A program made the position numbers and the translations under genes. From Vishniacozyma victoriae (lineage: Eukaryota; Basidiomycota; Tremellomycetes; Tremellales; Bulleribasidiaceae), in contig JADPYG010000004.1 in the NCBI GenBank assembly GCA_017654735.1, forward strand, positions 124,001 to 188,000: a DNA stretch of 64,000 bases. The letters are read 5' to 3'. The notes beneath the pieces were generated by a model. The model worked only from the letters and a program-made list of their open reading frames with translations. It searched no databases and was not told the DNA's origin. How positions within the stretch are numbered: position 1 is the first letter of the stretch; each line of letters opens with the position of its first letter. Below are positions 1 through 12,288 of the stretch, piece by piece.

Positions 1-1
1 A

Positions 2-271
2 GCTGCATTCTGTATTTTGGGAGTAGCAGTTACTGAATCTTATCGGCATTTAAGTTCTAGTTCAAAACCCCCACCTGCGCCTGAGGTGTATCAATATAAT
101 GTAAGATCTGGGGTTGAGGGGTATGAAGATATAGTTGGGACTATGGAGAAGGTTGGGTATGGATGGGGATTTACGATTTTGGTGGAAGTACTTGCTGTTG
201 GGCTTGTTACTCTGGGGTGGTATCTCTGGCCCAGGGAGGTTGAGGTGGAAGAGGTGGATAAGGAGGAATGA
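2..271 (+). CDS. C-terminal part of an unidentified membrane protein (5' end outside window)
   Basis: The frame is open from the left edge and ends at TGA 269-271. About 90 residues are visible. Near the end is one hydrophobic segment of about 20 residues (GWGFTILVEVLAVGLVTLGW) followed by a short acidic tail (EVEVEEVDKEE). This would suit a C-terminal membrane anchor with a short acidic tail. No family motif is visible, and the missing N-terminus prevents a functional call. Confidence 0.5.
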   Translation, partial: AAFCILGVAVTESYRHLSSSSKPPPAPEVYQYNVRSGVEGYEDIVGTMEKVGYGWGFTILVEVLAVGLVTLGWYLWPREVEVEEVDKEE

Positions 272-488
272 TCGAGTTTAGAATACATGTTGTTTTCCCG
301 TCTTAGGCTTTTAACGTTTGTAGCATAGCATAGCATTTCATATAGCATGGCATTCATAGCATATTTCGCAAGCTTTGATCTATCCGTAGGGTGGAAGAGG
401 GTGCCGCGGAGATTACTCAATCTCCGTATTTGAGCTATTCAGACATTTCCACAAGTTACTCTACAACTACATTCAGTATTCAACGACA

Positions 489-1126
489 ATGTCAGCAACG
501 AGAGGAAAGGTGAGCCCCCATACCAGTCAATGTAGGACAGAACTGATGTATAGACCGCATTAGCACTTACGAGGGTATGGCATCATGCCTCTGCTCAGGA
601 TCGGGTTCTTGGAAACCTAGCGAGCCGTATAGCTTGGGTATTGATGGGGAAACATAAGCCTACGTATGATCCTGCAGGTATGTCCCCTTCCTACTCCCAT
701 CTTGAGTCACCTCGAGTGATTGTATTTAAGAAAAGAGCTGACAAGTAGTCGACGCCGGAGATTATGTAGTGGTGTCCGACGCATTATCAGTTCGATTAAC
801 AGGAAAGAAATACGAACAAAAGATCTACAAACATCATTCAGGATTTATCGGTGGATTAAAAGAAGTCCCAATATCCAGAATGAGGGAAAGGCGTCCAGAG
901 GAGGTGCGTCATCATATCCATCTCGTATCAAATGAAGATACTGTACTAATGGTAGATCGTCCGAAGAGCTGTTTCTGGAATGTTACCTAAAAACACATTC
1001 AGACAGAGGAGGCTTGATCGATTAAAGGTTTTCCCGGGAGCTGCACCTGATTCGTATTTGGAGAATGTAGTCAAGGGGTGGAGGGGTGTTGCATCACCTG
1101 AAAAGGAGGGACAGGAGAGTAGATGA
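489..1126 (+). CDS. MRPL23: Mitochondrial large-subunit ribosomal protein uL13m (L13 family)
   Basis: Four exons (489-509, 554-677, 749-903, 956-1126) join to a 156-residue protein. It matches the L13 family along its whole length: an N-terminal ALTRVWHH segment, then RVLGNLASRIAWVLMGKHKP, a GDYVVVSDA strand, the GKKYEQKIYKHHSGFIGG block, and the C-terminal RRAVSGMLPKN and RLKVFPG motifs. L13 proteins bind 23S-like rRNA in the large ribosomal subunit; the WHH start and short C-terminus fit the mitochondrial form (yeast Mrpl23). The first coding exon carries only seven codons. Introns end in CTGATGTATAG, CTGACAAGTAG and CTAATGGTAG, the local branch-plus-acceptor style. The MRPL23 name is given by family analogy. 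Confidence 0.93.
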
Positions 1127-1807
1127 TTTCAAGGGGATTTAGGTTGAATGATATGTATGTACATCAGATATGACTACTGATCTCCTTTTCACTCGCGATC
1201 GGTCATGTTACTCTTAGGCACTGACTGACATGGTGCCGCTAACGCTGTAGAACTTTCCATCTCACCATTTCATCCCGATAACAACCTCCACTCGTCCCTA
1301 TTGACGGAACAAATCCCATCTGAAACATTATCCAGACCCAGTTCCAAAAAATTGTCCAAACAAGTCGCCGTGCCTCGTATGGTCTCGCCTCAAATTGTCT
1401 CTGAAACATCGCCAAGTCCAAGACCTATCGGTTCCTTTTCTAAACAACAGGTAATGTGGGGTAACCCAGGAATTAACAAAATCTGACGTCTACTCCATTC
1501 ATTCATTTCATTATTCATCAACCTTACGTTACGTTACTCAACTCTCATATCTATTCAACATCGGGCCCGGTACCCGATCTTTCAACCAACCTCCATTCAA
1601 ACATCCTCTTGACCGGTCAAGCTTGGCTGGTCCATATTCCCCCCGTTCATCATTCCACCTTCAACACTACCCACTTTAAAAGACCGCAGAGGTCAACTTC
1701 ATCATCTACATATACACAAGTCTCTTATCACTCCAACTTGTCACGATACGAATACCTAGTTCCTACCACCTAGTCCTTATTCAATACATCAACGCAATAC
1801 ATATCAC
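1127..1807. other. Intergenic region / probable 5' leader of the kinase gene
   Basis: No supportable ORF is seen. The last 300 bases before the kinase ATG are pyrimidine-rich and A-poor, as in long fungal 5' leaders, so part is probably transcribed leader. No specific regulatory site can be named. Confidence 0.4.
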
Positions 1808-4800
1808 ATGCCATCGGCGCCTACTTCACCTGGACCCCCTCAAAGGGAGTACATGACTCGATATGCTAGAGAGATTGAACGTGAGTTACTTGAAGGAGAG
1901 GAGGTGCCTCCGCCAGCATCTTCATTTGGTCAGAATGGATGTATAGGAGCATGGAGGGTAGGGAGGGAGATTGGAAAGGGTGCTAGTGGTATGTCTTCTC
2001 TCTTCTCCTTCCCCAGTATATGAGAGACAGGAGCTAATGAGTAGGTCGAGTTCGGATCGCTAAAAACGCCGATACAAATATCTACGCAGCTATGAAAGTG
2101 ATCGACAAAGCCGCTCCGGAACGAGAAACAGTATGCTCAATCGCTACTGCTACTTCGAAAGAGGAGGATAAATGTGAAAAAGTCAAGCATTCAATCGAGA
2201 GGGAAGTTGTAATTATGAAATTGATTCAACATCCAAATGTGATCCAATTATACGATGTATATGAGGATTCAGAGAATATGTATGTATCTCTATCTCCATA
2301 TCTTTTGTTACATCCAGAAAGACGCTAACACCAGCCACCTACTCCTAGAATACGTAGGAGGAGGAGAACTATTCGACCGTCTAGTAAAACACGGTAAACT
2401 CCACGCAGACGAAGCATCCCAATATTTCCAACAGATCATCTCGGGAGTTTCATACTGTCATCATTTCGGTATCGCTCATCGAGACCTCAAACCGGAAAAT
2501 ATATTGATTGATCATCATAATCGTGTAAAGGTTGCTGATTTCGGTTTGGCGGCTTTACAACAACCTGGGAATTTATTGAGGACTAGTTGTGGGAGTCCGC
2601 ATTATGCTTCTCCCGAGATTGTCTCTGTGAGTCCATGTTCTCTGATGACGTCTCTTCTTGATTCATGTATCGCACCTACCGGTGCTAGGCTAACATATAG
2701 GGAGTCCAATATAACGGAGCAGCAACCGATATCTGGTCATGCGGAGTAATCTTGTACGCACTATGCGCAGGTCGACTTCCATTCGACGATGAAAATCCAA
2801 GGACATTACTACAAAAAGTAAAGATTGGGAGGTATCATATGCCTCCTGATTTTACTCCTGATGTAAAGGATTTGATCAGTAAGATGTTGGTTTTGGATCC
2901 ACATAAGAGGATTAAGGTATACTTCTTTCCTTTTCCTTTCCCATCTTTTCTTGCCCCTGCTATTTCGTCTCTCTCCCGAACCTTGACCTGTCAAAAAAAG
3001 GAAAGGAAGAGGTAGACTGACTCACAGATGGACGAGGTGATCAAACACCCTTTCTGTCAAAGACGACATCCCTCCTTCCCGACCGATGCTCTCTTTCTCG
3101 CTTCACCACCTGAATTGATTGACATCAAAGAAGTACTAGCCAGTAGGGGTGGGATGGATGATACTGCTTTCCAGAGTTTACAGGTCTTGTTACCTGATGC
3201 GGATGTTCGGGATTTGTATCGCGCTTTACATATGCCCGAGTGAGTCCTTGTTTCCTCTCCTTGCCCGCTTTACTCCTCCTTACTTCTCCTTGCCCTCTCT
3301 TTCTTCTTCGCTAGCTTCGTCATCCAGGGTCAGAGACAGATGTAGTTCAATGCTGACAGATAGGGAGAACTATGAACAAATCTGCTACCGTCTCATCCTC
3401 CTCTACGATAATCGAAAGATCAATGGCGAAGATCCAATCACCTATCGATTCTTCGGTAGTAAACCTGAAGAAGTCAAGATCGTCCTGCCCCTCTTCACGG
3501 CCGATATGATGGAATCCTTATTCATGAACCAACCATTCAGACCAACATACGATCCCCACCTCGACGCAGATTACCTCCAATACCACGAGACTGCTAAAGC
3601 GGAGATGGACGCTTTGCAACGGGTTGGGGAAACTCCGAAAGCTAGGAGGGTTAGGATGCCATCTCCAGAAACGGATTGGGAGATTGTACATAAAGCCGCA
3701 CAGGGTACTCCTAGTACGTCTCCCTTGCTTCCTTGACGTAGTGAAGTAGAAGTACTAATAACAGTACTCGTGGACCATGATCGGCTTCCTACGCCAGGTC
3801 AAACGGAAGCGGCTCGAGCACTAAAGAGGAGATCATCACATCAACCAGCTACTTCCTCTCGACCTCCTCCTCCTGAACTCAACCGAAGGTCTACGGTGAT
3901 TCACAAGATCGAAAAGGAAGAGAGGAAAGTAAATGGTCCGAGATCACCTATGCCCAAGACACCTGCATTACCTCAAGGGCATGAACATGCTCACACTCGA
4001 CGAGACCGAGACCATACCAGACAAGGAAACTACACTACCCCATTAAGGAGTCCTCAACCTATGCGATCTCCCCAGACCCCTGCTACGAATTGGAATGAAT
4101 ATGAAAATACCCCAAGGGTCCCTGCTCCTTCTGGTGGATTGGCGGTACCGACCACGGACGTGGTGAAATGGGCTGCGAACGTCCCATTACCCAATACGCC
4201 CCTTACGGGTGGTTTCACCCGGTTCACCAATCCCCATGGCAACGGAGTCAATGTACCTTCTTCCACATACCGCCCACCACCTCCTCGCACAGACTATGGT
4301 CCTCCAGCATCGCCTCGATCCCAGAAACCCGCCCCAAGCCCCAATAGGACACCCAGAAAGAGGACAAGTGCAGTAGTAGATCAAGCATTCTTGGATGATA
4401 TTCAACGACTTGCCGAAATCAATGTCGAACTCGATACACCCCCATTCTCAAAATTACATTCAAGTACGCGGAGGAATCTCGATCGATTAAGCACCTCAAT
4501 CTCCCAATCAGGTCTTCCGAAGAGAAGAGACGCTTCTCCGGCAAAAGGGAAAATGGGTAATGTCTTCCGACTAATGAACAAGGAGAACGTACCCCACGGT
4601 AATGGGGAACCGGTATTGAGGAGAAAGAGGAGTGTTTTCGGTGGAAGAGAAAAGGAAAAGGAGAGGGATAAAGAGAATAAAAGGGAATCAACTTATGTGA
4701 CTGTTTCTAGTGGTGCCGAGAGGGAGAGGGAGAGGAAATCGGTTTATGGGACTTTTGATGAACCGCTCGATACTCAGTTTAAGAATGTTCCAGGGGGATT

Positions 4801-5965
4801 GAGTGAGGGTAATCGGCGACCTAGGCGTGAGTCCCCCTTGCCTCCTCTTCCAACCCATCCCACCACCTAACAATTAGCTGCGCCCCTCAACCTCAACATA
4901 GCTAAACATGACCTCGAACCATCCCCCCGACTCGGCACTCCGGGACTAATCAACTCCCCAGCTCAGACACCTACCATGTCCCAGCTCGCTACTCCCACTA
5001 TTGGATTCGGGACAGCACCGAGGACTCCACTTGCCGTAGTCCCCGAAGCACAAGCTAAGAGGGGATGGTTTGAAAAGACTTTCTCGGGGAAACCAGTTGG
5101 TGTGAGTCTGCTTCTCCCTCTACTTCTTCTTACTCTATCTCGATTTCGTTTGAACTTATGCTGATGATAGTACTACGAGTTGATCTCTACTTATGATTGT
5201 TCGACGACAAGGGAGGAATGTTTCAAGATTTTCAATTCCCTAGGAGCGGCTGTTCAAGTTGAAGATTCGGAAAATTGGGGTAATTTGGTAATCTCCCAAC
5301 ATGAAGTTAGGGGTAAGTCTTCCCTCCCATTCTAGAGTCGTCGGAAACCCCAGTAAATAGAGAGGTGAGCGGAAACAATTGGAGGGTCAAGAGAGAAAGG
5401 GAGAGGACAAAAAGAAGAAAGATTACTGACAAACAGGAATATCAGGCCAACTAATAACTCGACCCGTAAAAATAAAACTAGTCTTCATTCCAAGATCAAA
5501 CTCTTATGGCGTACCCACCAGTGGAGGGAATTCACCAAAACCACCAGCTTCACCTCGATCTACATACTCTTCAATGAGGGGTACTGGGGAAAGTGGACAG
5601 GGGACGAGGATTACATTTAGGCAAGAAAAGGGGAGCGAGGAGGGATTTATGGCTGTTTTTGAGCAGTTTAGGACTACTTGGGGGTGGGTCTTTCTTCCTT
5701 TTTATTTCCTATCCTCGCTCTTGTCTTCACGATTCAACCGTCATGATGACGAAGAGACAGAGCTAGAAGAGTGAAAGAGAAAATACAGCTGATATACAGA
5801 CTGGATTCACTCAGGTCTCCGGGGATGTACGGTTCACCCGCTTTCCCCCATTCTCCCCAATTATCGCCAGCTCAGAAGATGGGTGGTGGGATCGGAATGG
5901 GTATGGAGGAGAGAGGATTATTTGATGAGGATGTCCCAGGGATGGGAATGGGGATATATTCCTAG
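1808..5965 (+). CDS. Gin4/Hsl1-type CAMK-family serine/threonine kinase (Nim1-related)
   Basis: Eleven exons (1808-1988, 2045-2279, 2335-2626, 2701-2916, 3028-3239, 3364-3713, 3765-4826, 4878-5101, 5171-5312, 5437-5683, 5800-5965) give about 1108 residues. The kinase domain starts near residue 50: glycine loop GKGASG, catalytic-lysine strand AAMKVI, catalytic loop HRDLKPEN, DFGL, and activation segment SPHYASPEIV. A UBA-like region and a long Ser/Pro/Arg-rich tail follow. The last third (around GWFEKTFSGKPVG and YYELISTYDCSTTREE) resembles the KA1 membrane-binding module of Kin1/Gin4/Hsl1 kinases. These kinases act at the bud neck with septins and the morphogenesis checkpoint; that role is inferred from the family. 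Gin4 and Hsl1 cannot be told apart here. Confidence 0.85.
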
Positions 5966-6284
5966 GGTCGATGATGTGATGAGAGTAGGTTGTGGTCTTG
6001 TTCAGACTGTGAGGAGAAGTGTGAGCAGGAGAGGTGAGATGGTTGTATTGCAATCGTCGGATCACGGGAATGCAACCAGCATGAGTCTCATTATGTGTCC
6101 ATGGCTGCTGGATCCGAGACTTCGGCTGTTTGAGTGATCAGCTAAAAAGGCTCGACGCCTACTTTACTGTGAATTGATGCATGATGATTTCTCGATGTAA
6201 TGATGAATTGTCTCCTCCTTCGGCTTTGCCAACGTCAACGCAAATCGTCTCAGACCTTCGCGTAGTGGCTTGACGGCCAGACGC
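5966..6284. other. Convergent intergenic spacer
   Basis: This is 319 bases between two convergent 3' ends (kinase and RNA14). It presumably holds both 3' untranslated regions. No gene is seen. Confidence 0.5.
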
Positions 6285-9200
6285 CTATCGCCTATAATCA
6301 TACCCCTGTGACCTAGCTCCATATCCAGCAGGAGGAACATCCCTACCATATCCAGCAGGAGGTACATCCCTGCCATACCCACCTGGCGCGCCTCCACCAT
6401 ATGCGGCGGGAGGCGCATAACCACCATGCGTAGGTGGTGGAGGGGCGTATCCACCTTGAGCAGGTGGAGCAGTGTATCCTCCTCTGGGCGGGAGGGGTGT
6501 ACCGTCTCGAGCGATATTATCGAATGATCTGATGATATGTTCTGGTCGATACACAGGGCCTTGGCGTCAGCTTACATCCCAAAACTTGTCACAATGAATG
6601 AAGATAGGACATACCATCATAAGACCTATTACTAGGTAATTGCCCAATGAACCAAGGTAAAGCGGGAGCAAGATCCCCATGGTTCGAAAGAGCAGGTGAT
6701 GCCCTCACAGGCTGAGCCCTAGGTGGAACGAAAGGGGGTGGAGGGGGAGGTCCACTTCCAGCAGATGGATACCTATTAACAGGTCTTTCATCCCTAGGTG
6801 GAACTCGCGGAGGGGGGTTATATGAGGGTGAAGGCCTTTGTCTCTTATTAGGAGCACCGCCCGAGAATGAAGGTGATCGAGATGGTCGATTTCGTCGGGG
6901 TGATGGAGGCCTGTACTGATTTTGAGGTTGAGGGATTGGTGGTGGGTAATTTGTTGGTGGTGGGATTGGGTGATTTCCGTTGGTGTTGTGTTGAGGAATC
7001 GGGAGGGTTGGGGGAGGTGGAGCCATTTGCATTTGAGGTGGCATTGGCATGTGTGGGGGCTGTCGACCTAGACCTAATTCCCTAGTTCCAATTTGATCTA
7101 CTCCATCATATGTGAATCTCTGAGCTAGTCTCTTGAGTGTAGTGTCTGATAATTAGCCTCATTCTCCTCCAGATTGAAAGAGATGATATTGGGGAGAAAG
7201 ATGAGGTGGACATACCATTTGGAAACACTTCTTTGAACCTCGCTTCCAATTTATTGACAGCAGCTAAATCACCGTACATGTATTCGTACCTAGCCCAAGC
7301 ATCCCACAAAGGTCGAGATGTCTCTGCGGGGATGCTAAGTGCCGATTTCTCAAACAAAGCACGAGCATCTATCATCAGTCTCCTGATCCTTTATTCCTCG
7401 ATCAACGAATAACGAAGAAATGGGCTACTCACTTGTATCATCGTTGATAGATAGCAGAAATTGGAGATGCTTAATCACATAATCTACTTCATTTGGAAAC
7501 TTCTTAGCCCCCAAATCAAAGATCTTAATTGCGACCGCCGAGTCTTTGTTTGAATGGAACTCCATCATGGCTGATGCTTCGAATAAATGCCAAGTGAGAT
7601 GAGTTCCTCTTCTTGCTTTTCCGAAAATAGTCCTGGCAGCTTTTATTCCCTGATGTCAGCTTTCCTTCCCCAGCTATGATGAACGGAGAGAGAGAGCAAT
7701 AAATGAGACTCACCTCTGACCTCCTCGTAGATCGCATAAACATGATCCAAGAAATCGAAATTGCAGTTTCGATCTCTACAATCTCTTTCCCTCTTCTCTG
7801 CTCTACCATCTTTCCCCTACCCTCCCTCTCCTCGACTAATCGTTTCATCTGATCAGACATGTTGATCTCATCATCAGTCGTTTGAGGCGCATTTGGGATT
7901 TCAGGTCCTTTAGCAGCTTCCACTTCGGCAGAGACGGTCTTCTGGAGATTTTCAACTTCGGTAGTCAAGTTTTCGATAAGGGAAGTGTAGATTTCGGTAC
8001 AAGTTTTCGCATCTTTTTGGATCTCGAGTAAATCGGCACATGCGAATGTTAGGAGGACGCTGAGATTAGCTCAACCCCACCAAATTTGTAACAATCGTAC
8101 CTGCTTGGACAAGCTTGAATACCGTCTTTGAGAGTTTTTATTGCTTCCTCGATATCCCCAGAATCAGAATAGTAAGTCGAAACATAATGCCTGTACATTA
8201 GCCGCATCCATACCAAGGAATCGAGAGGGACGTACCAGAGCTCTGGGAAATGCCTCATCTGACACAAACATTGCTTCATGGCATATTTGATCCTAGCCGC
8301 CAAAGCCTCTTTATCCTCAATAACCAATTTATTCTCCTGTTCCCATTTCAGATAAGCTTTCCAACCGATTATCAGTCCACGCTCGAACCCGCTGAAAGTT
8401 GGTTTGGGAGGTAAGACACTTTGAGCGGCGTAGAGGGGATCGGTGAGTCTTTGGAGATCTTTGAGAGCTGTTCGTGCGGTCATGTAGGCAGGTGACCTCT
8501 CTGCTAGGAACTTTTTGGCCTGTTCATCAGCTCAGACCGGTTGTAAGGTAGAGAGAACGAGCTTACGGTCTGCTTATTGACATTATTCTCGAATGCGTCG
8601 TATGCTTTCCAGATTGCTTCGACATTATCGAGAGGGATACAGGTCGCTTTATGGTATGCTTTTCTTAGATTATCCTGCTTCTGCTGTTCTTCCCAATCAT
8701 TTGTCGGCTATCCATCAGCTTACGATCGATTGTAGGTGCGACTGAGCTCACCCTTGGGGCGCTCAGGAACTGTAGATAATCCTGCCATATCTCCCCACTA
8801 GCCCTATCCGTACCACAATCTTTCAATGCAAAGTCATATGCCTCGATAATAATTGCTCGAATAGGATCACTCAGTGTCGCGCCTTCCACAACTGGATTCT
8901 GACGACGAATATATTGTAGGTATTGTTCTACCATCAGCTTCATCTAATCGGATATGGGTGACATACTCCATACTGCGACATCGCTGATTCCGCCAGAGGA
9001 ACCTTTGATAGCTTTGGAGAATAGATTTTCGACTTCTGAGAAATTGTTTAAAGCTTGCTCTAGCTTGAGTAGGGATAGGAGGGGTTGGGTCTGCATGTCA
9101 GTTTTGGTCGGGAAGGGCAAAGGTAGACTTACAGCACTGGGACTATCCTTTTCGATCACCGCGTACCAAGCTCGAGCATCGTTGATCTCGGTATTATCGA

Positions 9201-10306
9201 TACTCCACCCAAACAAGTGGAGTAGAGCTTGGGTGTCTTTATGGTCTAATATCAGCATTCTCCCCAGATGACGATTATAAGGACTCACTGGCTCGCCAAC
9301 CAATGGCTGCTTCCTTGTTGTTGACAACACTGGGCGATTGTTCAGTGATTCCGGAAGGTAATTCGCTTAATGGCAGATTGGGCAGGTGGCTGTAAGGTTG
9401 TTCGCTCGTACTACTCGTCGATGGGAATTTCGTCTTGACTTCCTCAGTCTTGATGGGTTGTTGTTGGAATCTAGGATCGGAGCTTGCGGGGACAATTGGT
9501 TTGACGTCCTCGGCCGATGCGGCTACAGACGATTCGCGAGGTTGAGACGGATCGAACGAATTGACTTGTGCGCTAGCTTGTTCTATCGTCTGAGGGACGG
9601 ATGGGTCGTATGAAACAGATGTGGTGTCCTGAGGTTCGGATGGATCGTATCGAGCAGCCGGTGCCGATTCACCTTGGGGTTCGGATGGATCATATCTGAC
9701 CGCAGAAGCTGGCGCCTGATCTTGAGGTTCTGAAGGATCGTATCGCTGAGGTGGATCGTATGTATCCTGTGGTTCGGACGGATCGTATCTAGGTCTGACT
9801 TCCGCTTGTTCTTCCACATCCACTTGCATCGGACTAGTCTCTTCCTCTATCGTAGTCTCCATAACGACGTCGTGTGCTGGTTCTGCAACTTGTTCGGGCA
9901 AGACTGGAGCAGGTATATCTGCATTGACGATGTCTATAGTATCTTGTGCTTCCGTCACTGTCGCTGTTTGAGAAACGGGTTGGTCGTGAGGAGTAGCAGC
10001 CTGTGCACCAAGTCGCGGATCACTAGAAGGAGCAGGGGGAATAGCCGATTCTAAAGCCCCTTCTACTTTTTCTGCCTCTGCCATAAACGCGTCTGTCTGT
10101 GCAGCAGCTGCATTTTCATCATCATCAATTGCAATCTCATCCGAATTTACATCTGCCTGAGCTGCCTGATTCTCGACTGCCAAATGTGCTTCGGCAAGAC
10201 CCGACTCGACGTCGGTTAAAGTGTTTAATTGCTGGATTATTCCAGATGCTTCTGATGCCGATGAAGTATGATCCTGATCTGGTTCTTGTTCTTGAATGTC
10301 GGACAT
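6285..10306 (-). CDS. RNA14: mRNA 3'-end processing protein Rna14 / CstF77 with a YDPSEPQ-repeat N-terminus
   Basis: Twelve exons read leftwards (9289-10306, 9133-9245, 8974-9090, 8752-8943, 8567-8707, 8236-8519, 8101-8190, 7714-8059, 7433-7649, 7216-7368, 6615-7145, 6285-6559) give about 1158 residues. The centre is a HAT-repeat array (for example EIWQDYLQFL, RLTDPLYAAQ, WKAYLKWEQENK, LWDAWARYEYMYGD), as in Rna14/CstF77, a scaffold of cleavage factor IA/CstF that binds Rna15 and Pcf11. The first 340 residues are acidic, low-complexity and carry repeats of YDPSEPQ. The C-terminus is Pro-rich with a tandem GYGRDVPPA repeat. The exon 3-4 join needs a 30-nt intron (8944-8973); the obvious GTATGT donor at 8966 breaks the frame. 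That join is the weak point of the model. Confidence 0.9.
6309..6380 (-). repeat. 27-bp tandem repeat near the RNA14 C-terminus
   Basis: Two near-identical 27-nt units encode YGRDVPPAG twice, followed by a partial third (YGAR). They lie in the last exon just before the stop. This is a coding minisatellite that could vary in copy number between strains. Confidence 0.75.
9536..9790 (-). repeat. YDPSEPQ heptad-like repeats in the RNA14 N-terminus
   Basis: These are residues about 173-257 of the RNA14 protein. Four copies of RYDPSEPQ are exact; TYDPPQ, SYDPSVPQ and SFDPSQPR are degenerate. Copies are separated by 2-14 residues of Ala/Ser/Gln-rich linker. On the DNA the units drift in sequence, which suggests selection on the peptide or an old expansion. 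Confidence 0.9.
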
Positions 10307-11300
10307 GGCGGGTGAGGATGGTATTGGGGGATCAATGGTGGTTCATACAGAGAGAGGGGGGAGGGTGGAAAAGTAAGAGGAAGAGAAGGAAGGATGAGGG
10401 CGTTGGAGAAAGGAACACACACACAGAACAAAGTGGGGGGAGTAGATAGTATCAGTTGATGGTGTGCACCAAGCAATCCGTAATGTCGCAGATGGTTTCG
10501 AGTATCAGATCAGAAATTCGTAACCTGAGCTCTTGATGCGGTACGAGGGCAGCATATTGCGAGATCAGGGCGAGAGTCAGTCGTATTTGGGCTGGATTCG
10601 CAAAGTTGACATGACTACACCACTACGAACAGAGAGCACCGACGGAGGCATTGTCCAAGCATCAGCTGGATCTGGAAACATTGATGCATCTGACTACATA
10701 ACAATCACGCTGATGGACTATCGAGGGCTATGAAGGGAGAGAGGTAATCTGTGCGACCACAGAAAGCCGGAAACGTTACTCGAGGATACTGACATCTGAT
10801 TTGGGGATGATCCACGACTGCCCTGAAATGATCGGAGGAGACGGCTTAGAATCAGCAAGACGGTCTCCCTCTTCGAGGACGCCACGGTCGACAATGTCCG
10901 TACGGTCATTCACCATCAGTCACCCAATACGGCGGTTTCACTCAGAAGTGTGTTTGTCAGTATTTCTGTCCACTCCACTAGGTGTCCAATTCTACTCGGG
11001 ACTTTCGAAAGATCCTAGTCAGCCCGGCCTGTTGGACAATGAGTTCTGCTGGGAGTAGATGTGATTCCCAGGCCTTACACCATGTTGAACTTAGGCTGGT
11101 CGGGGATGCATCTTCGCTACGATCTGGGCATCGAAAATCACCAGGCTACCTCTAGAGTCTTTCACGCCAGCACCAGACCCTCAGGTGGATTCCAGTATTA
11201 GGCCGTTCCGTCCTCCTCATCTCCAGTGACGAATGATTGACGATGCATACAACATATGATAACCGAATTTCCCAACTTGACATCCCATTCCCCATCCCCT
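10307..11300. other. Intergenic region upstream of RNA14 and downstream of RPB11
   Basis: About 1 kb with only short ORFs in conflicting frames and no family motif. Purine-rich GGGAGAGG-type tracts lie close to the RNA14 start (10340-10440). It should include the RNA14 promoter. No gene is supported. Confidence 0.45.
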
Positions 11301-11867
11301 CTAGAAATCATAATCATCCCCAGGCCCAGCAGCAGCAGCCGTCCCCGAATTCAGTTCACCTCCATATTGACCGAATCCACCAAGTCCAGCCTGCTCAGGT
11401 CCCATACCCATATCGATATTCTTGGCCTGATCCATGAATTGCTGCTTGACATCTAATGTCTGAGTGATCAAAGCTGCACAAGCTCGTTTCAGCGCGTCGG
11501 CGGGATTTGAGCGGTCATCCGTCTGAATCTTGATGACGATATCGTTCTCGAGGGGATGAGGGACTTTGTAGCCTGCGAAGAGGACTGAAGGATCTAATAA
11601 GAGTTGTCTTGATATCAGCTCTACAACACGCAGGGTTGGAACGAGCTGAACATACGCTCTTATCATGTTCCCTAACGTGTGATCCTGTTTACGTAGTGTG
11701 AATGTAGCTGCGTTTGGAATCTTGGCATCCTCCTCTATCTTCAGACTGGATCATGAGCGCAAGCACCAGTAGCGTCTACCAAGAAGGACCTACGGCTTTT
11801 CATCTTCATCCGGAATCCACGCCTCCACCCTATTCGGCTGATTCATAGCACTAGCTCCTCCCGCCAT
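11301..11867 (-). CDS. RPB11: RNA polymerase II subunit Rpb11
   Basis: Three exons (11794-11867, 11656-11745, 11301-11607) give 156 residues. The protein has the Rpb11/AC19 dimerisation fold signature: NRVEAWIPDEDEK, then KQDHTLGNMIRAQLLLDPSV and FAGYKVPHPLE, closing with a helical ALKRACAALI segment. Rpb11 pairs with Rpb3 in the polymerase assembly platform. The second intron must use the acceptor after CTGATATCAAG (exon 3 starts at 11607); the nearer-looking TTATTAG acceptor breaks the family motif. The last 40 residues are Gly/Gln/Ala-rich and not conserved in the family. An internal Met at codon 8 (MNQPNRVEAW) is an alternative start. Confidence 0.93.
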
Positions 11868-12288
11868 TTTGATGATTCCGTACTTGAGAGTTTATCCAAG
11901 GGGTACTGCACATAGTCAGCCGTGTCCCTCAGCCGCATTACCGGCACGAGGCAAGAATCAGCCCAGCTTTCGAGCTTGGAATTTACTGTCTCCAAGCTCG
12001 TGACCCGTAGAAGTAGGACTAGCTGCACATACCTAGTGTTCCAGATGATATATCTGAGTCTCGAACTGTCGTACTGTAGGATTGTTGACGAACGGAAGGT
12101 GTGTGTATAGTAGACGATCGTATAGATACCCGTAACGCTTGATTGATTGCAGAGTAGAGTAACCAAAAGTTAAAGGGAGGATCAATTAAAGGTTATCCGG
12201 GGTAATCTCGCCGGATCCTCACCTGACTGCTGTCATCTATCAATCCGGTTCACAAGGATAAGGTAGAGCTATACAGCTCAGAAAAAAG
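11868..12288. other. Divergent promoter region between RPB11 and PCMT
   Basis: This is 420 bases between two divergently transcribed genes. No convincing ORF is seen. It must hold both promoters. An AT-rich stretch lies at 12040-12125; no named site is assigned. Confidence 0.45.

Noticed and set aside
9806..10449. Plus-strand frames antisense to the RNA14 first exon
   Set aside because: Antisense shadows created by the biased, low-complexity coding strand.
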